From positions 2,954,971-3,018,970 of the forward strand of contig BCHH01000005.1 in NCBI GenBank assembly GCA_001599595.1: a DNA stretch of 64,000 nucleotides, written 5' to 3'. How positions within the stretch are numbered: position 1 is the stretch's first letter; each line of letters begins with the position of its first letter. Origin of the DNA: Beverwykella pulmonaria. Its lineage: Eukaryota; Ascomycota; Dothideomycetes; Pleosporales; Melanommataceae. The position numbers and the translations under genes were made by a program. Below the pieces are notes generated by a model. That model saw nothing but the letters and a program-made list of their open reading frames with translations, searched no databases and was not told where the DNA came from. This document shows, one piece after another, positions 23,517 through 35,497 of this stretch.

Positions 23517-24052
23517 TCAACGATTTTGAGCTCCAGTATCCTACATAAGATTAGCTACCAGTTCCTCTGGTGTGCAAACACAAACTACTCACCAAATAAA
23601 CTTGATAGAAATCCATTTTGACCACGCCCTCCACCTTAACCAAATGCGCATACGCTGCCCACTCAACACTCCTCTCCCCGCCATCTTTCAACCCATACGT
23701 CACCGTCCCATGCAGCATGACTTCGTCTGAATCCGGACCGTACGGGAAGATCTTCAACGGGCGATGTAGACGACTGGATACTTTTTCCCACATACCCTTC
23801 CGTAGTTCGATGATCTCTAAGAACGTACACGCATTAGTTTGGATTCTTAGTGGAGCGAATCGATTGGTGAAACGGACGAGTGGTTCCTTTTACGCGTTTT
23901 GAGGCCATAACGAGCGTTGCATCTGACGTGAATTGCTCTGCGTATCTTTCATGTGAACTGGGGTCGTCGCTAATAGCGTAGAAGTTTGAGAAGAATTGTT
24001 TGTACGCGGGGTCGAAGGGAGTGGAAGGGTACTGAGAGGCGTAGGACGTCAT
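23517..24052 (-). CDS. NTF2-like/SnoaL-like small protein
   Basis: The model complement(join(23517..23540,23593..23816,23878..24052)) gives 140 residues. The protein has the plan of fungal SnoaL/NTF2-fold proteins: N-terminal FFSNFYAISDDPSSHERYAEQF, FTSDATLVMASKRVKG, then IIELRKGMWEKVSSRLHRPL, a beta-strand block (EVMLHGTVTYGLKDGGE, VEWAAYAHLV), and the end VVKMDFYQVYLD. Such domains hold small ligands or act as enzymes; no substrate can be named. The last intron (52 nt, GTGAGT..GTAG) is clear. For the first intron the donor GTCCGT at 23877 keeps VKGTTQIIELR. A GTAAAA donor 15 nt earlier with a different acceptor is an alternative. Confidence 0.72.
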
Positions 24053-25067
24053 TGCGAATGCAATTTCAAGTTCAAGAGTATAGGAAGATTTGGAAGAGAG
24101 AATAGGGATGTGAGTTTTTCATATCTTGAGGATTTGGTGATTGTAATGGACGGAATGAGACTGCATCGGATGGTTACCTCGGATGTGTACCTTGTTGGAG
24201 GTGGGAGCACTAGGTTTATCTGGGAAGAGTGGGGCGATGAGGACTTCGGATGGCACATATTTTCTACTTCCTTCCCATCAACATCTTCGCAGAGACAGCG
24301 CTGTTATCTGAAACTCGAATTCTACATGCAGTGCATGCATTTTATTTTCGTCGGAGAAATGTCATAATGTTTGCATTCTGTCTTACCTGTGTCCTCACAC
24401 CAGCAGTCTCTTCTGGACCACTTGCGGCGAAGGGCTGGACATGGAGTCTTTGCTTCCACTATTGGATCAATGGAGATGCTATCGAGACAGCTATGAATCA
24501 CAATTTCAGGAGACTGACTGACATGATCAATTATGCGCAAACTTCCCGAGAGGAACGAAAACTATTTGATTAGGCTTATTCTGAGGTCAAGCGAAGAACG
24601 AAGCATGCCACAGCATTTAGGTAAATAGTTCGCTCGTCTTACTACTTTACTCGTACCCGACCTGGACTAGCATGATGAGATCAAATTAGGTAAATACCAT
24701 GGCCGTTGACTACGCCAAGACAACAGCCCCTGATATGAAATCGATTCACAAGAACGAGTCCATTTGAATGTTGAATTGTCATTCCATTTTCATCACCACA
24801 CGTCTATGACATCACATCCTCAAACCCGTCCATCATCTAAACCTGCCACCGAAAACACTTATACACAGTGACAACTCATCATCCGAGCCCATCCCAAGCG
24901 CCCTGGAAGACCCAATCCGAGCCTCAGTTCCTAGCTGACAGATTCCAGAGCCCCGAAAAGTAGATATCCAAATCCATATCAATAAGACAAAACGCCATGA
25001 CATGCATCCAAGCCAGTGATATGAGAACAGCCCAACCGAATCCGACCGAAGTCTACCCATCCATCCA
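24053..25067. other. Intergenic region, no gene seen
   Basis: This lies between the NTF2-like start and the Vid24-family stop, both transcribed leftwards. A 107-codon plus-strand frame at 24250-24573 lacks recognisable features. The left part is the likely promoter of the NTF2-like gene and the right part the 3' UTR of the Vid24 gene. Confidence 0.45.
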
Positions 25068-27195
25068 CTACCGAAACTTCCACGCAGGGAAAACGCCTCC
25101 CCTCACACTTTCTAGCTTCAAGCACTGATACGGACTACTCTGTGGATCATAATACAAGCCTTCCAACTTCCCATCGCTGCGCCTCAAACACACATAATAG
25201 AAACCCGAGATCGTTAACCCGCACCCCGAATCATCAAAACCCGCCCCGTGTTCCCCATCCTGTTGCCAGTAATGATTACTACTCGACGTGGGGTAATTTT
25301 CGCGAGAAGAGGTTGCAGAGTGAAAGGATTCGTTTGCAGTGGGGCGGACGGACAGGTCGGAGAAGGACGAGTTTGGGGGCTGGACCGGGTCGGCAGTGGA
25401 GCGGTTGAGGGACTTGACGAAGCAGCGTTCTTTCCAACGCATTAGGATCCATTCTCGGCTTAGTTCTTCGGTGAACCATTTTCGACTTGTGAGTCGCGTA
25501 GCTAGTTCTTCGTCTGTGTACTTCTGGAACGGGGGAAGTTTTCTCCAGTACGTAGCGTCGTTGATGGCGCTTGATTTGAATGACTCGGTGAGCAGGGTGT
25601 ACTGGTTAAAATCAAGGATTTCACCTTCCAAGTAGGTCGTGATAGAGGAAGTTCGTGTGGGTGGCTGGGTCCCCTCGATGGAGCTACTGAGGATTGATTG
25701 ATGTGAGTGTGGATGTGAAGGTACATTGTAGGCTTCCATGGTCGCAGAGAGAGACATCTTGCTATAGTCTACGGCGTGGATGGTGACTTTTACTGGCCAT
25801 CTATCCTGCTGGGGAGAGTGAGAGGTCAGAGTCTCAGGGGCGGAAGAATGTGCACTTCTTCGTTGTGAGGAGGTGTAGTTGTGATTTAACCAGGGTCGGG
25901 ATGGTGGTTCGAAGAGCGTGGATGTCATGGATTCGTTGTTGCGGAAGCGGTATAGGGTCGTGTTCGCGCCAGGGTTCGCAGCGGCAATAGTTGAGGTGAC
26001 GGTGGTGGCATGCTGATATCCAGACAATACGGCGCCCGGCGCGAGCCATGATGTCTCGGCGGGGGGTGGTAGCGTGAAGGTATCAATAACAAAGTCTGAG
26101 TGTTCATCGAACAAGTAGTCTTTGGCAAAGAAGCCCGCGTCCAGGGCATGGTTTAGACTATCATCAACGTTGCTCGAGTACCGTATCCGTGATAGGTACT
26201 TGATGGTCTGCTCGAGCAAGGGCGAGATGGTCGGCGGTGCACTACTCGAGCGGTCGAGGTAGCTCCGGCGATATGAGTCTACACGTGCCAACATATCGCG
26301 GTCCCGTTCTCTGTCTAGGGATGTCCGCCGCTCAGAGAGGCGCTGCATGGCTGCCTGGCGGACGTTTTCCGAGGCGCTGTGGAACCGATCTCGTGCCTCG
26401 ACCAGCCTGCTGGGAGCATCTCGGTCAGAACTGCGCTGCATGTAGTCGCGCGTGTAGTCTCGTGTGCGGGCGGAGAATCGGGGGTGTCTTCGCACAGATT
26501 GCAGGATTGCGGCGGACCGTAGCGAGCTGTCTGCTGACTGTGATGGCTGGTTCGAGTGCAGCAGGCGCGACGAGTGCGATGCCCGGATCCGCGACTCCCG
26601 CTCTGTGTCCAGCTGTGACCGTCCTAGCACTCTGAGGATCTCAGGATGCGTGTGTGGTTGCTCGCGTCGAAGCTCGGCGAGAATCTGATCCAGCTCGTCC
26701 TCTTCGTCAGCCTCGTTTGTCGCTGGCGACCAGTCGTAAATGTTATTCTGGCTCGGAATCCGGTCGCCATACGCCGCCTGGGGTTCGTTGATGCTACTCA
26801 GGCGACTCATTACTCGACGCAGCCTTTCTCGATGGCCCAGCTCATCACGCTCACGCTCCAGTTGGCGAAGACGATCCCTCGATCTTTCAACCCTCCACTC
26901 CTCATGCTCCTGGGACGCGCGCAGATATCGCAGGCTGGCCTCGTTGGCATCGTCTTCAGCCTGGGTGGTTAGTGTGGCCGCCAGATTGAGGACGTCTTGG
27001 TTGACCGGGCTCTCCAGCTCACGGAGAGCATCAGAGAGGTACGACGGAGGAGTGCCAGGACCGGTGCCAACCAGGTTCTGCACGAGGAAGGGTCAGCATT
27101 TGCATTCGGATCGCTAGTATCCTGATCCGGGCGAGAGGACGTACTGCGGCTGATGCCACGGGCGGGCTGGTGTTGCGCGAGTTGGCGGGCGGCAT
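25068..27195 (-). CDS. Vid24/GID4-family protein (substrate receptor of GID-type ubiquitin ligase)
   Basis: In yeast, Vid24/Gid4 is the substrate receptor of the GID/CTLH E3 ligase and recognises N-terminal degrons of gluconeogenic enzymes. The model complement(join(25068..27077,27145..27195)) gives 686 residues. The Vid24 beta-barrel domain fills the C-terminal third: VKVTIHAVDYSKMSLSATME, then ITTYLEGEILDFNQYTLLTE, TYWRKLPPFQ, WILMRWKERCFV, and LTISGFYYVCLRRSDGKLEG close to the end. The first 430 residues are extra: a charged Glu/Arg-rich stretch at about 60-120 that looks coiled-coil, then low-complexity Ser/Arg sequence. Exon 1 is 51 nt (17 residues, MPPANSRNTSPP) joined by a 67-nt GTACGT..CAG intron. 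Yeast Gid4 is about half this size. Which GID receptor paralogue it matches is open. Confidence 0.86.
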
Positions 27196-28597
27196 GATGG
27201 CGGGGAACGCGGGCTGCTGCGCGGTGCAGAGCCGTAGTAGTGTTGCGTCGTTGTCACTAGGCGAAACAGCTACGCGTAAACAGCATTGTGTGTCGGCGGC
27301 AATGAGGGGACGAAGGTGAGGTGTAGTCCGACAACGTGACGGATGATGAGAGAGCGGGCCGAGAACCCCAGACAGACACAATGGCCGCACCTCAGCCTGA
27401 GAGGCGCCCGCTTTGTCACAAGCCTCCGCTCCGCCAAACCCTCGTTGAAACACACTTGCAAACGTCGCAGCAATCAGCGCGAGCCAGCTTCCCAAGGCAC
27501 TAAGCTCGAGCTCGAGTCTGCGCATTCCCCAGAAGTCCCAATGAGAATGGGCGATCCCGAGTCTCTGGCGCATCAAGATCCGCAGAGCCGCAGCACGCCT
27601 GCTAAACCAAACAGCTGTCACCAACATCATGCCACTGAATAGCCGCGAAACTTCACATGTCACCCAATAGCCGAGACCAGGACTGAGGTTTGAATTGGTA
27701 AATTTCGTTTTTTTATTAGATTTAAAACTGCCTATGGTTGAAGCAAGCTTCAGTCCCGCATCTGGTTCACTCCACCGGGGAGTGCTTCTTCTAAGACTCA
27801 GTCTTGAAGTGTAGGAGATGGCCCTACAGTCCCGTTGCTCCGGTGGCTTGAAGAGACCGAGGAAGAAACAGCCCGCGAGTGCATCATGATACGCCTCTTC
27901 CGCAAGCAGAAGACTGCATTCCTGAGAGCCAGAACCGCCGCGGGCAGTCTGGGCTCGACTCTGGGCTGCACTTCCACCGTCGTTCAGTCCACCTTCTGCG
28001 CAGGGACAGTCGATTACACCAACATCGCAGATGTGTGTATAACTTTTGCCGCCGCCTCCCAGCCTGTCCTGCTGGCACTCAATGCCAGTCTGAGGAGACG
28101 TGAACGTAACTGCGTCAAATCATGAGTGGGCATGCCATGCTCAATGAAGAGATGCCAGCCGTCCAATACGACATTAAACAAAACGATCCGAGTGTGCCCG
28201 CCACGTAGCCGTGAGGCTGTATCCGTCTTTAAAATGCCCGACATGCAAACCTCCCAGAGATGCAAACATAGAGAAAAGACCAGGCCCGGCCACAGGGATG
28301 CAAAAGCCACAAAAGAAATCGAAAAACAGACGCTCGCTAAAAAAACACATGACAAGACTAAACGGATATCCAAGGAAATTTGTACGAGTGAAGAAAGTCG
28401 CTAAAGTCCATGAAACGCCGTCCCATGCTGATGTAAGATGTTGTTCAACATCACTCATGCGCATCGCATCGCGTATCATGTCGGGCATCGCAAGGCTGTG
28501 CGCATCAACCTTGTTGTAGGGAGGAATAAGGGGACTGGCCAGGTCCGCGCTTCCCACGCTCCGACGGAGGACAGGTACCACAGTCTTGCTCAATCAC
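27196..28597. other. Intergenic region with ambiguous minus-strand frames
   Basis: The left part is the promoter of the Vid24 gene, including a T-run near 27707. The right part follows the stop of the 349-residue gene. Minus-strand frames at 28014-28373 and 28174-28593 contain hydrophobic stretches but lack family features. A strong donor-like GTAAGT at the stop of the upstream gene leaves open that part of this region is a further exon of that gene. Confidence 0.4.
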
Positions 28598-29647
28598 TTA
28601 CGTGAAGGCAGCGTACTGTGGTTGGAAACCAGTGTCCCAGCCGAATCCACCCCCGTATCCGCTGTTCACAGCACTTGAGCCACATTGCTGGGCAAGCACG
28701 CTGGGAAGCGGGAGGTAAGGAATCGGCGCGGTAGCCTGGGGCGGGCTGTTGTAGTATTGGCTCGTAGTGTATGGCTGGCTGAAAGAAGGCGTCGGCGACG
28801 GCAGTTGGATGTCGTTTACGCCCATTATGCTCCAGAAGGATGGTTGCGTTTCACCGCAGGTCGCAATGGTTGGGCTTGGTGTGGATGGAACCACTCTCCA
28901 AGATTCGACAGGAGTAGGATGAGGCTGCGAGATGTGGTGTCCCGGATGCCACCAGTTCGCAGCGCCTGGCGAACTTGGAAGCAGCGGTGCCGGCCGCACA
29001 ACGTCGACGATCCTGGGAGGTGGAGGGAGCAGCGGGTGAAATAGTCCCATGATGGCACCCTTGACATCCTCGCCTCGTCCCTCAAGTAGCTCTCCGGCGC
29101 CATCCTCCTCGAGTCCTTCCAATGCGTGCACACCAGTGCGGAAGACATAGCGATTGACAGCCTGTACAAACTCGTCCTGCAGCTTCTTCAATTGCATCTC
29201 CTTCTCGGCCCAGCTCCAGGTGCTAGCTGCCACGTCGACAGAGTAGATGTCTTTGTGGTACTCGATAAGCGCCTCAATGGTCTCGGGTGTTAGCTTGAAT
29301 GCAACCTCATGCTGTGAAACCATGTCGACATGCACGATATATGCCTCAATGTGGATGAGTTGGTAGTTGAACAGCGCTTCGACCAGTGGGTTAGAGTCTC
29401 TTCGCAGTTCCGAGTCGGGCGCCTTTGGTACCATAATGGAGGATAGCGACCAAATGGCGTTCTTGCCGGACAACGTTTCGGTGAGACATCGCATGTGTTG
29501 CTGGACACTGTTGAGCGGGCGCTTGACTCGATTTATTCGCTTCAGGGTCTGGGTTAACCACGGCTCGACCTTGGAACTGAGTACGACATTGACGTTTGCC
29601 CTGGGCGCAAAGGCGGCGGCCGAGGCAGGTAATAATTGAATGGGCAT
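28598..29647 (-). CDS. Protein of unknown function, 349 residues
   Basis: I do not recognise this family. It is one uninterrupted frame from ATG 29647. Residues 30-180 look like an alpha-helical domain (VEPWLTQTLKRINRVKRPLN, LVEALFNYQLIHIEAYIVHV, WAEKEMQLKKLQDEFVQAVN). Residues 200-349 are Pro/Ser/Gly/Gln-rich and probably disordered, with Tyr and Gln near the end. There is no signal peptide or membrane segment. Its stop TAA lies inside a perfect donor-like sequence (CAC|GTAAGTG), so the real protein may continue after an intron. Coding is likely because of the length and the clear split between a helical and a low-complexity part. Confidence 0.6.
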   Translation of the reverse strand: MPIQLLPASAAAFAPRANVNVVLSSKVEPWLTQTLKRINRVKRPLNSVQQHMRCLTETLSGKNAIWSLSSIMVPKAPDSELRRDSNPLVEALFNYQLIHIEAYIVHVDMVSQHEVAFKLTPETIEALIEYHKDIYSVDVAASTWSWAEKEMQLKKLQDEFVQAVNRYVFRTGVHALEGLEEDGAGELLEGRGEDVKGAIMGLFHPLLPPPPRIVDVVRPAPLLPSSPGAANWWHPGHHISQPHPTPVESWRVVPSTPSPTIATCGETQPSFWSIMGVNDIQLPSPTPSFSQPYTTSQYYNSPPQATAPIPYLPLPSVLAQQCGSSAVNSGYGGGFGWDTGFQPQYAAFT

Positions 29648-32600
29648 TATGGGCGTGTGTGGCGATATACGAGGCGGTGGTATTAATGGGACAGCAGTAA
29701 CAATTCAAGGAAAAATGACAAACGGAAATGTAAAAATGATGTCTCAGACGCAATTAGGTCTTTGCGAAGTCGCCTTGGGGGGGGGTTGAAGAAAGACGAG
29801 AGGGGACGGACGAATGAGAGGGAGAGAAGGCGAGGTGAGAGGTGAGGGTAAAGAAGCTAAGGGTGGAGGGTGCGATGTTCCTTAAGAGCGCTGACTTGGG
29901 ACGATGCTGGGCCGGCCGGCGTGGCCACAGAGGTCGGCAAGGGTCTTCATGCACACTGCCCCGTTTGGACGCACTTCGCACTTAGCTTGAATATCGTGCA
30001 TATCGCGAGAGATGCAGCTGCAGGTCTAGTCGGATGCACGCTGACCGACCGACACGGCGACCGCGCTGCTCACGCCGTTGCAGCGCGTGGATGGTCGGAT
30101 GGGGGCGCTGCCAAAATTGCGATGCTCTCACGGCTGCAGATGCACTTGAAGGCGGAGATGAAAGCAGCAGCGTAGACGAGAGGCGTCTCAGTAGCCGCAG
30201 GCGTGGAGATGGCAAAAAGCATGCAGAAGATACTAGAGCTGCCGAGAATGTGTAAAGGGTATCTACCATGGCAGCTGGCAGCTGAGAGCGGCCACATTCG
30301 GGTCGACAGCGTGCTCACGGCAACCTGATCGGAGCATCTGATGCTCGAGGCAGCCGGGCAGAGGGCAGATACGCGCCACATGCGAGCACCGGGCCTCTGC
30401 TGCTGGGACAGCGTGCTGTTGGGCCTCGAGCATCTGGCATCGCGCATCTGGTTGCAACGCTGCCCTCACACGCGCGGGGGGGGGTTCTCGAAGCCTTCTC
30501 TCACGTCGAACTTACTGCAGCGGCTTTCATGCCGGATTGGGGATACGCGGATAAAGAAACCTGACGGCGGATAGAGTGTAGCCTAGGGGGTGTCTCTGGC
30601 GGGCGAGCAAAGTGGGAGTTGTGGGAAGCAGACGTCGTTGTCTTGGAGCCACGACAGGCCGACGTTGCTCGGCACCAGAGATGGGAGCGAAACAGTGAGC
30701 CCAATCAGCGGGGCGGGCAGGGGTGCGGCCTAGGATGGCGTCGCCTGGAAAACGCCTCTTCTCATGTGATCCTCGCACCTCAGACAGGTCCAGAAGGGCA
30801 ACATCGGGGCCGGCTGGGGAGTGTAGCTTCGGCGCGTGCTGAGGGAGCGAGAGGGTCTGCTGCTACGTCTGCTACACCAGCTTGACCTTCATGACGACGA
30901 CTTCTCCACGGCGACAACTTCAGTATGCGCACACTGGCTTCGCTTCACTTCCGTCCTCTGGCGGGCTGCCCAGAACAGAAACTCTATCGAAGATTCCGCT
31001 GTGGCTGTGCGCCGCGCCACGGCGATCCTCTTCGTCGTCATTCCCGGCCTCGCCTCTGCCGACGTCGCTCGCTCACTCGCTCCTCTCGCGCTATCCGGCT
31101 CTGATGCGAGCAAGATTAGCATTTGTCTATTACCTGCTTGTCCCGGTAAGAGGACCTCGCGCCGCCCGATGCTAACAGAAACAACCTTTCTGGCCTCATG
31201 CCGCCCACACACACCTGCACGCAGAGTGAGAGTTACGGCATAGACCGGCCGTTTCAATAATCGTGATCCCCTTTTGCGGTCCCTCCCCGAGTGGAGCGAC
31301 GCATCTTCAACTGAGGCAGTAGAGCGCGGATTGCGCAAGTCTTGACGACCTCAGCGACCCCAGATCGGCCTATCGTCGACCCATAGCAGCGGTGCTATCG
31401 ATAGCAGCCCATGTCTGCCATGTTTCAAAATCTGCAAAGGCAACGCCGACATCTGGCGAGCCGGCTCGCGACTGTGACTGCGCCTCGGCGACGACGTCTT
31501 CGTTGCCCTATCCGGGTCGGGTGTGGCGGCATTCGCCAGTCTGTCCTCTGGAGAAAAATTTCCCCGCCCGCCGCGCTCAGGCGATCGTGCATCTCCAGCA
31601 TGAAGGTGAGCTGTGATCCTTCCCGCTTTGGGCCGTCCTCAGCTCGACATGGGTCCGCATCGAAATGGCATCTCACTGTCAGGTGGTGCCTCTGAGCCGA
31701 CATCAAGCGGCTGCGAGTCCCGACCCAACTCCAAAACATCGCAGGCCTCATTCCCAACCACTTCAACCAAGATCAACGTGTTCGAAATCTCGACGCCATC
31801 GCCAATGAGTAGAGGTACAAGTAAACATTCTGTCGCCGTTTCAGAATATGCTCGTGGGAGTCACGGCTGCATACCCGCGCTGCGCGATGCATGCACGTAG
31901 TACGTGGAGCGCGGTGACTCACCATCGCGAAAACTACTCCACGAAAGAGGTAGACCCTTCGCTACGTTGCGCCCCATCACCTGATGTGCAAGTTCAACCT
32001 TCTTCGCTCTCCTGTCTGTATTGTTTCTCGCGTTTCCAGCTGCATGTTGTTGTTCTATTTCCGATTTTCACTGCATGTCAATCTCACACTCATCCAATGT
32101 TGTTGCATCCCGTACGCCTGTGCTGCGCATTGGAGGACTTTGGACAGCTCTGGTCACGAGCTTCTCGACCGCCAAGACTGTCAGCTTGTTTCCTCCAAAT
32201 GTAGTACTTGCTCGAGTCCTGGAGTACGCCACTCGATAAAAATCTGGGGTAGAGACGGGTCGCAAAAAAAGCGCATCCCCGTGCCTCCCCAGCCAACCTG
32301 CATATTGAACAACCTTATGGAGCATCCCATCCAGTCGACGATGGTTGAACCTCTGAGAAAGTTCTTACGCGTCACCCGTCGACATTATGGCGCAGTCGTC
32401 AAGTCAGTCTCCTGTGCCTCCCTATCTGTGAAACCACGATCACGATCTGTCTAGGTTTCGGGTAACGAACAAGCACTCGATCGAGAAGCATAAATGTAAA
32501 CGAAGGGGTCAGACTTGCTGGTGAGGGACGGGATGAGGCCGCGCGAGTGTACGTACATCGGGGTAAGATTTCTCAACCCTCCAAGCATAATCCTGCCGAG

Positions 32601-33717
32601 TGAGGGAGTGGCGAAAAACTTTATCCAGGCCAAATCTGCGGCCTCGCAGGCCACAGCTCGCTGCACAAGCTGAATGCAAGAAAGTATCATTTCCTTCACA
32701 GCCAACGACACTCAGCGTCAAGGTTCCTTGTTCTCGATTCGCTTCGTTCATTCTTTCGATCACATGCCCAATATTGGAGGCCTCTGCCGTCTCGATCTTT
32801 CTCGCCGTTTATGTTCAATTTGTTCATCGATTATATCCTTTCTAGGTTTTGTCGATATTAAGTTTCCTACTAATGCACCTTTTCTCTCATTATTCTCTCA
32901 ATTTGCGGCGCGAGATAGACTTTTGTGTAGGGGATGAATGGAGCACTTGGTCATGGGACTGTCCTGCATATTCCCGCCTCCAAGGAGAAAAATAAAGGTT
33001 TTCGAAATGATTATGTTGACAGGCGCGGTAGTCCCAATCTGTCTTGTGAAGAATTTGTGGACCTAGACGGAATTAGAGTCGACGTCATCAAGGAGGAAGC
33101 AGATCGGGGATGTGGTAGGGGTGGAGGTCCCTTTTTTGAGGGCAAGACTGAGCAGTTAGGTACGTGACCTTCATCTGCTTCACATTGACGAAGCACTCGA
33201 TCTCTTGTTACCATCCAACCCAAGCCAGCCTCCCAAAGCTTTGTATGGCAAAGCTGATCCTTTTACATACGGTCTACATCTGCCAAACTGCCTGCAAGTT
33301 CTCCTCGGACGTGGGAACATGCGGTATGGATAAGTTTCTATTAGCCGCTTCCAAATGTCCCGTCTTCTGAGCAGTCACTTCATGCAGACAGCACAAGAGT
33401 AGCCCTGGCATATACCGTTGGACATAGTAGGTTGAAATTGACCAATTCTCCTGTTGGAGAGGGTTGCTCAGAGGTAATGACCACACACAGTGCAGTACGA
33501 TACAGGTTGGCATGATCAATAGTCGTAATGCTTTACATCTCTGTCACTGCGACACGGTACAAACGCAAGAAAACTAGAAACTCAGGGGTGTAGCAGCGTG
33601 AATACATCTGGGAACTGATCGTTATTGATACGCTAAGTCGTTAAGTATGTATGTACACTCTTACGAACGTGTCTCAAGTCTCTCAACATACCTCTGCTCC
33701 TTTATCTCATCTTTCAA
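29648..33717. other. 4.1 kb region without recognisable gene
   Basis: The left end is the promoter of the 349-residue gene; the right end is the 3' side of the P450 gene. In between, GC-rich sequence (about 29.9-31.7 kb) gives many overlapping frames of 70-150 codons on both strands, none with family features or splice support. Two runs of nine G occur at 29777-29785 and 30476-30484. No tRNA or clear repeat was seen. Confidence 0.45.
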
Positions 33718-35497
33718 TCAAACCGACGCCTTCCTCGGCCTAAACCTTGTATTGAACTCCGACTGCCTCACAAACCACGCATTATGTGTCTTCCACTCCT
33801 TCTCTGGATCCTCGAGCTCGATCTGTCATTCATCAGCACGATCCTCACCGCACCCATTCAAACATCACCACTCACCTCGAACCGTCTCAAAAAACTCGGC
33901 ACCAGCTTATACACCTCCAATAAGCTCACATTCTTCCCAATACACGTCCTGGCCCCGGCACCAAACTGAAACATAGTAGCCTTCATCTCCTTTAGTTGCT
34001 GGGTTCCCGCTTCGATCCAGCGCTCGGGGCGGAAGACATCGACATCCGCCCCGAAGACTTCAGGCCTGCGGTGCAGAACCCACGCATTACATCCCACGAT
34101 CGTGCCGCCGGGGATGAACTCCCCGAGGATATCGATTCCCTGGGGCGGCACAATGCGCTCCAGTATGAGACCCGCGGCTGGATGAAGCCGGAAGGACTCC
34201 TGAATAACAGCGTCGAGATACGGCAACTTCTGGCTCTCGGCCCACGACACCGTCCTATTTTCCCTTGCTTCAATCTCCCCCTCGGCAACCGCCCCATCTA
34301 GCTCCCGCATCAACTTATCATACACCCTCCTATGCTTACACAGAAAGTAGAAAACGCTAGATAAACTGATCGCAGTTGTCTCGGAACCCGCAAACACCAT
34401 GCTCACACAAGAAGTCAGGATTCTAGTATCGTTCATGAATTCAGGGTGGTCGTGCGTCGCTTGCGCGAATTTAGACAATAAGTCCACGCCCCGAGGGTTC
34501 GGGTCGTCCGGGGGAAGACCAAAGGCCTTGATTTTTTGGATCGAGGAGAAGCGCTCTGCGGTCCGGGTTTGTGCAAATGCAGTTACGGGGAAGACTGTGT
34601 TGGAGAGGCCGATGCGTTGCGCAAAGAGGCGGAGCGGGTTCTTCTCGAGGAGAAGGTCGAGGGTGGGCATTTGGCCGATCTAACACCACACTATCAGTAG
34701 GAAAATGAGGGAAAAGGGACATTTGGATGGAAATGTGTGCACATACGGGCCCAGCATAACTCAAAAATCCATTCAAAAACCCAATAATACCATCCACATC
34801 TCTATTCTCCTCGACGAACCCCAGTCTCTTACTCCAGGTCAGATCCCCGATCACATCAAACGCGAAATACTGCAGCCACTGGCTGAAATTGCAACTCCGT
34901 CCAGTGCTTGCGTAGAGCTCAGAGGTCTTATTGAGAAAGAGGTCGAGCGTCGAAGAGACGAGCGGCTCGTAGTTTACGAGCGACGACATGGCAAAGGCGT
35001 TGTTAACACAGCGACGGTATTTGGCGTGGTACTCTTCGTCGGTTGTGCTGAAGAGGGACTGCAGGCGGCGGCCCTTGGAAACGGCGTTTTGTACAGGGTA
35101 GAAGTCGGACTACACACACCACTCATCAGTTTTGAACTCGACCCTTAATCCTCCCTCAAACCCAACATCAAAGGCGGAGTGGAACACGAACCTTCACCAT
35201 CCCTTTATTCAACCCATAAATAATCTTAATCGCCTTTGGGTCCCCAAAACTCAGCACATTCGGTCCTAGTCTAACCACGTCCCCATGTTCTCGATGCAGG
35301 CGAATAATCTCCCACTCATGCTTTCTTCCCAAGACGGAAAAAAAGCGCCACCAGTTTGTGTAGCTCGCGAGCCACGGGCCGGGGTATTTGTGTAGCCCGT
35401 TGTAGAATTTGTTGGCTAGGAGGAAAGTGAAGAGTAGCGAGAGGAGGGCCAATGGCCAGTATGTGAGGAGGAGGGGGAGGAGGTCAGTGAGCAGCAT
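33718..35497 (-). CDS. Cytochrome P450 monooxygenase
   Basis: Haem-thiolate monooxygenase anchored in the ER membrane. The model complement(join(33718..33822,33876..34679,34747..35109,35192..35497)) gives 525 residues. It has an N-terminal anchor (LLTYWPLALLSLLFTFLLAN), the motif HKYPGPWLASYTNWW, an I-helix AGSETTAIS, the ExxR motif ESFR in the K-helix, FRPERW, and the haem loop FQFGAGARTCIGKN with Cys469 as iron ligand. It resembles the pisatin-demethylase-like group of fungal P450s. Introns are 53, 67 and 81 nt and all joints keep family sequence (KGMVK|SDFYPVQNA). ATG 35497 sits directly before the anchor. No partner biosynthetic gene is nearby, so the substrate cannot be named. Confidence 0.93.

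Noticed and set aside
27031..27663. 210-codon minus-strand frame overlapping the start of the Vid24 gene
   Set aside because: Only its segment 27145-27195 is used, as exon 1 of the Vid24 gene; the rest is promoter and intron sequence.
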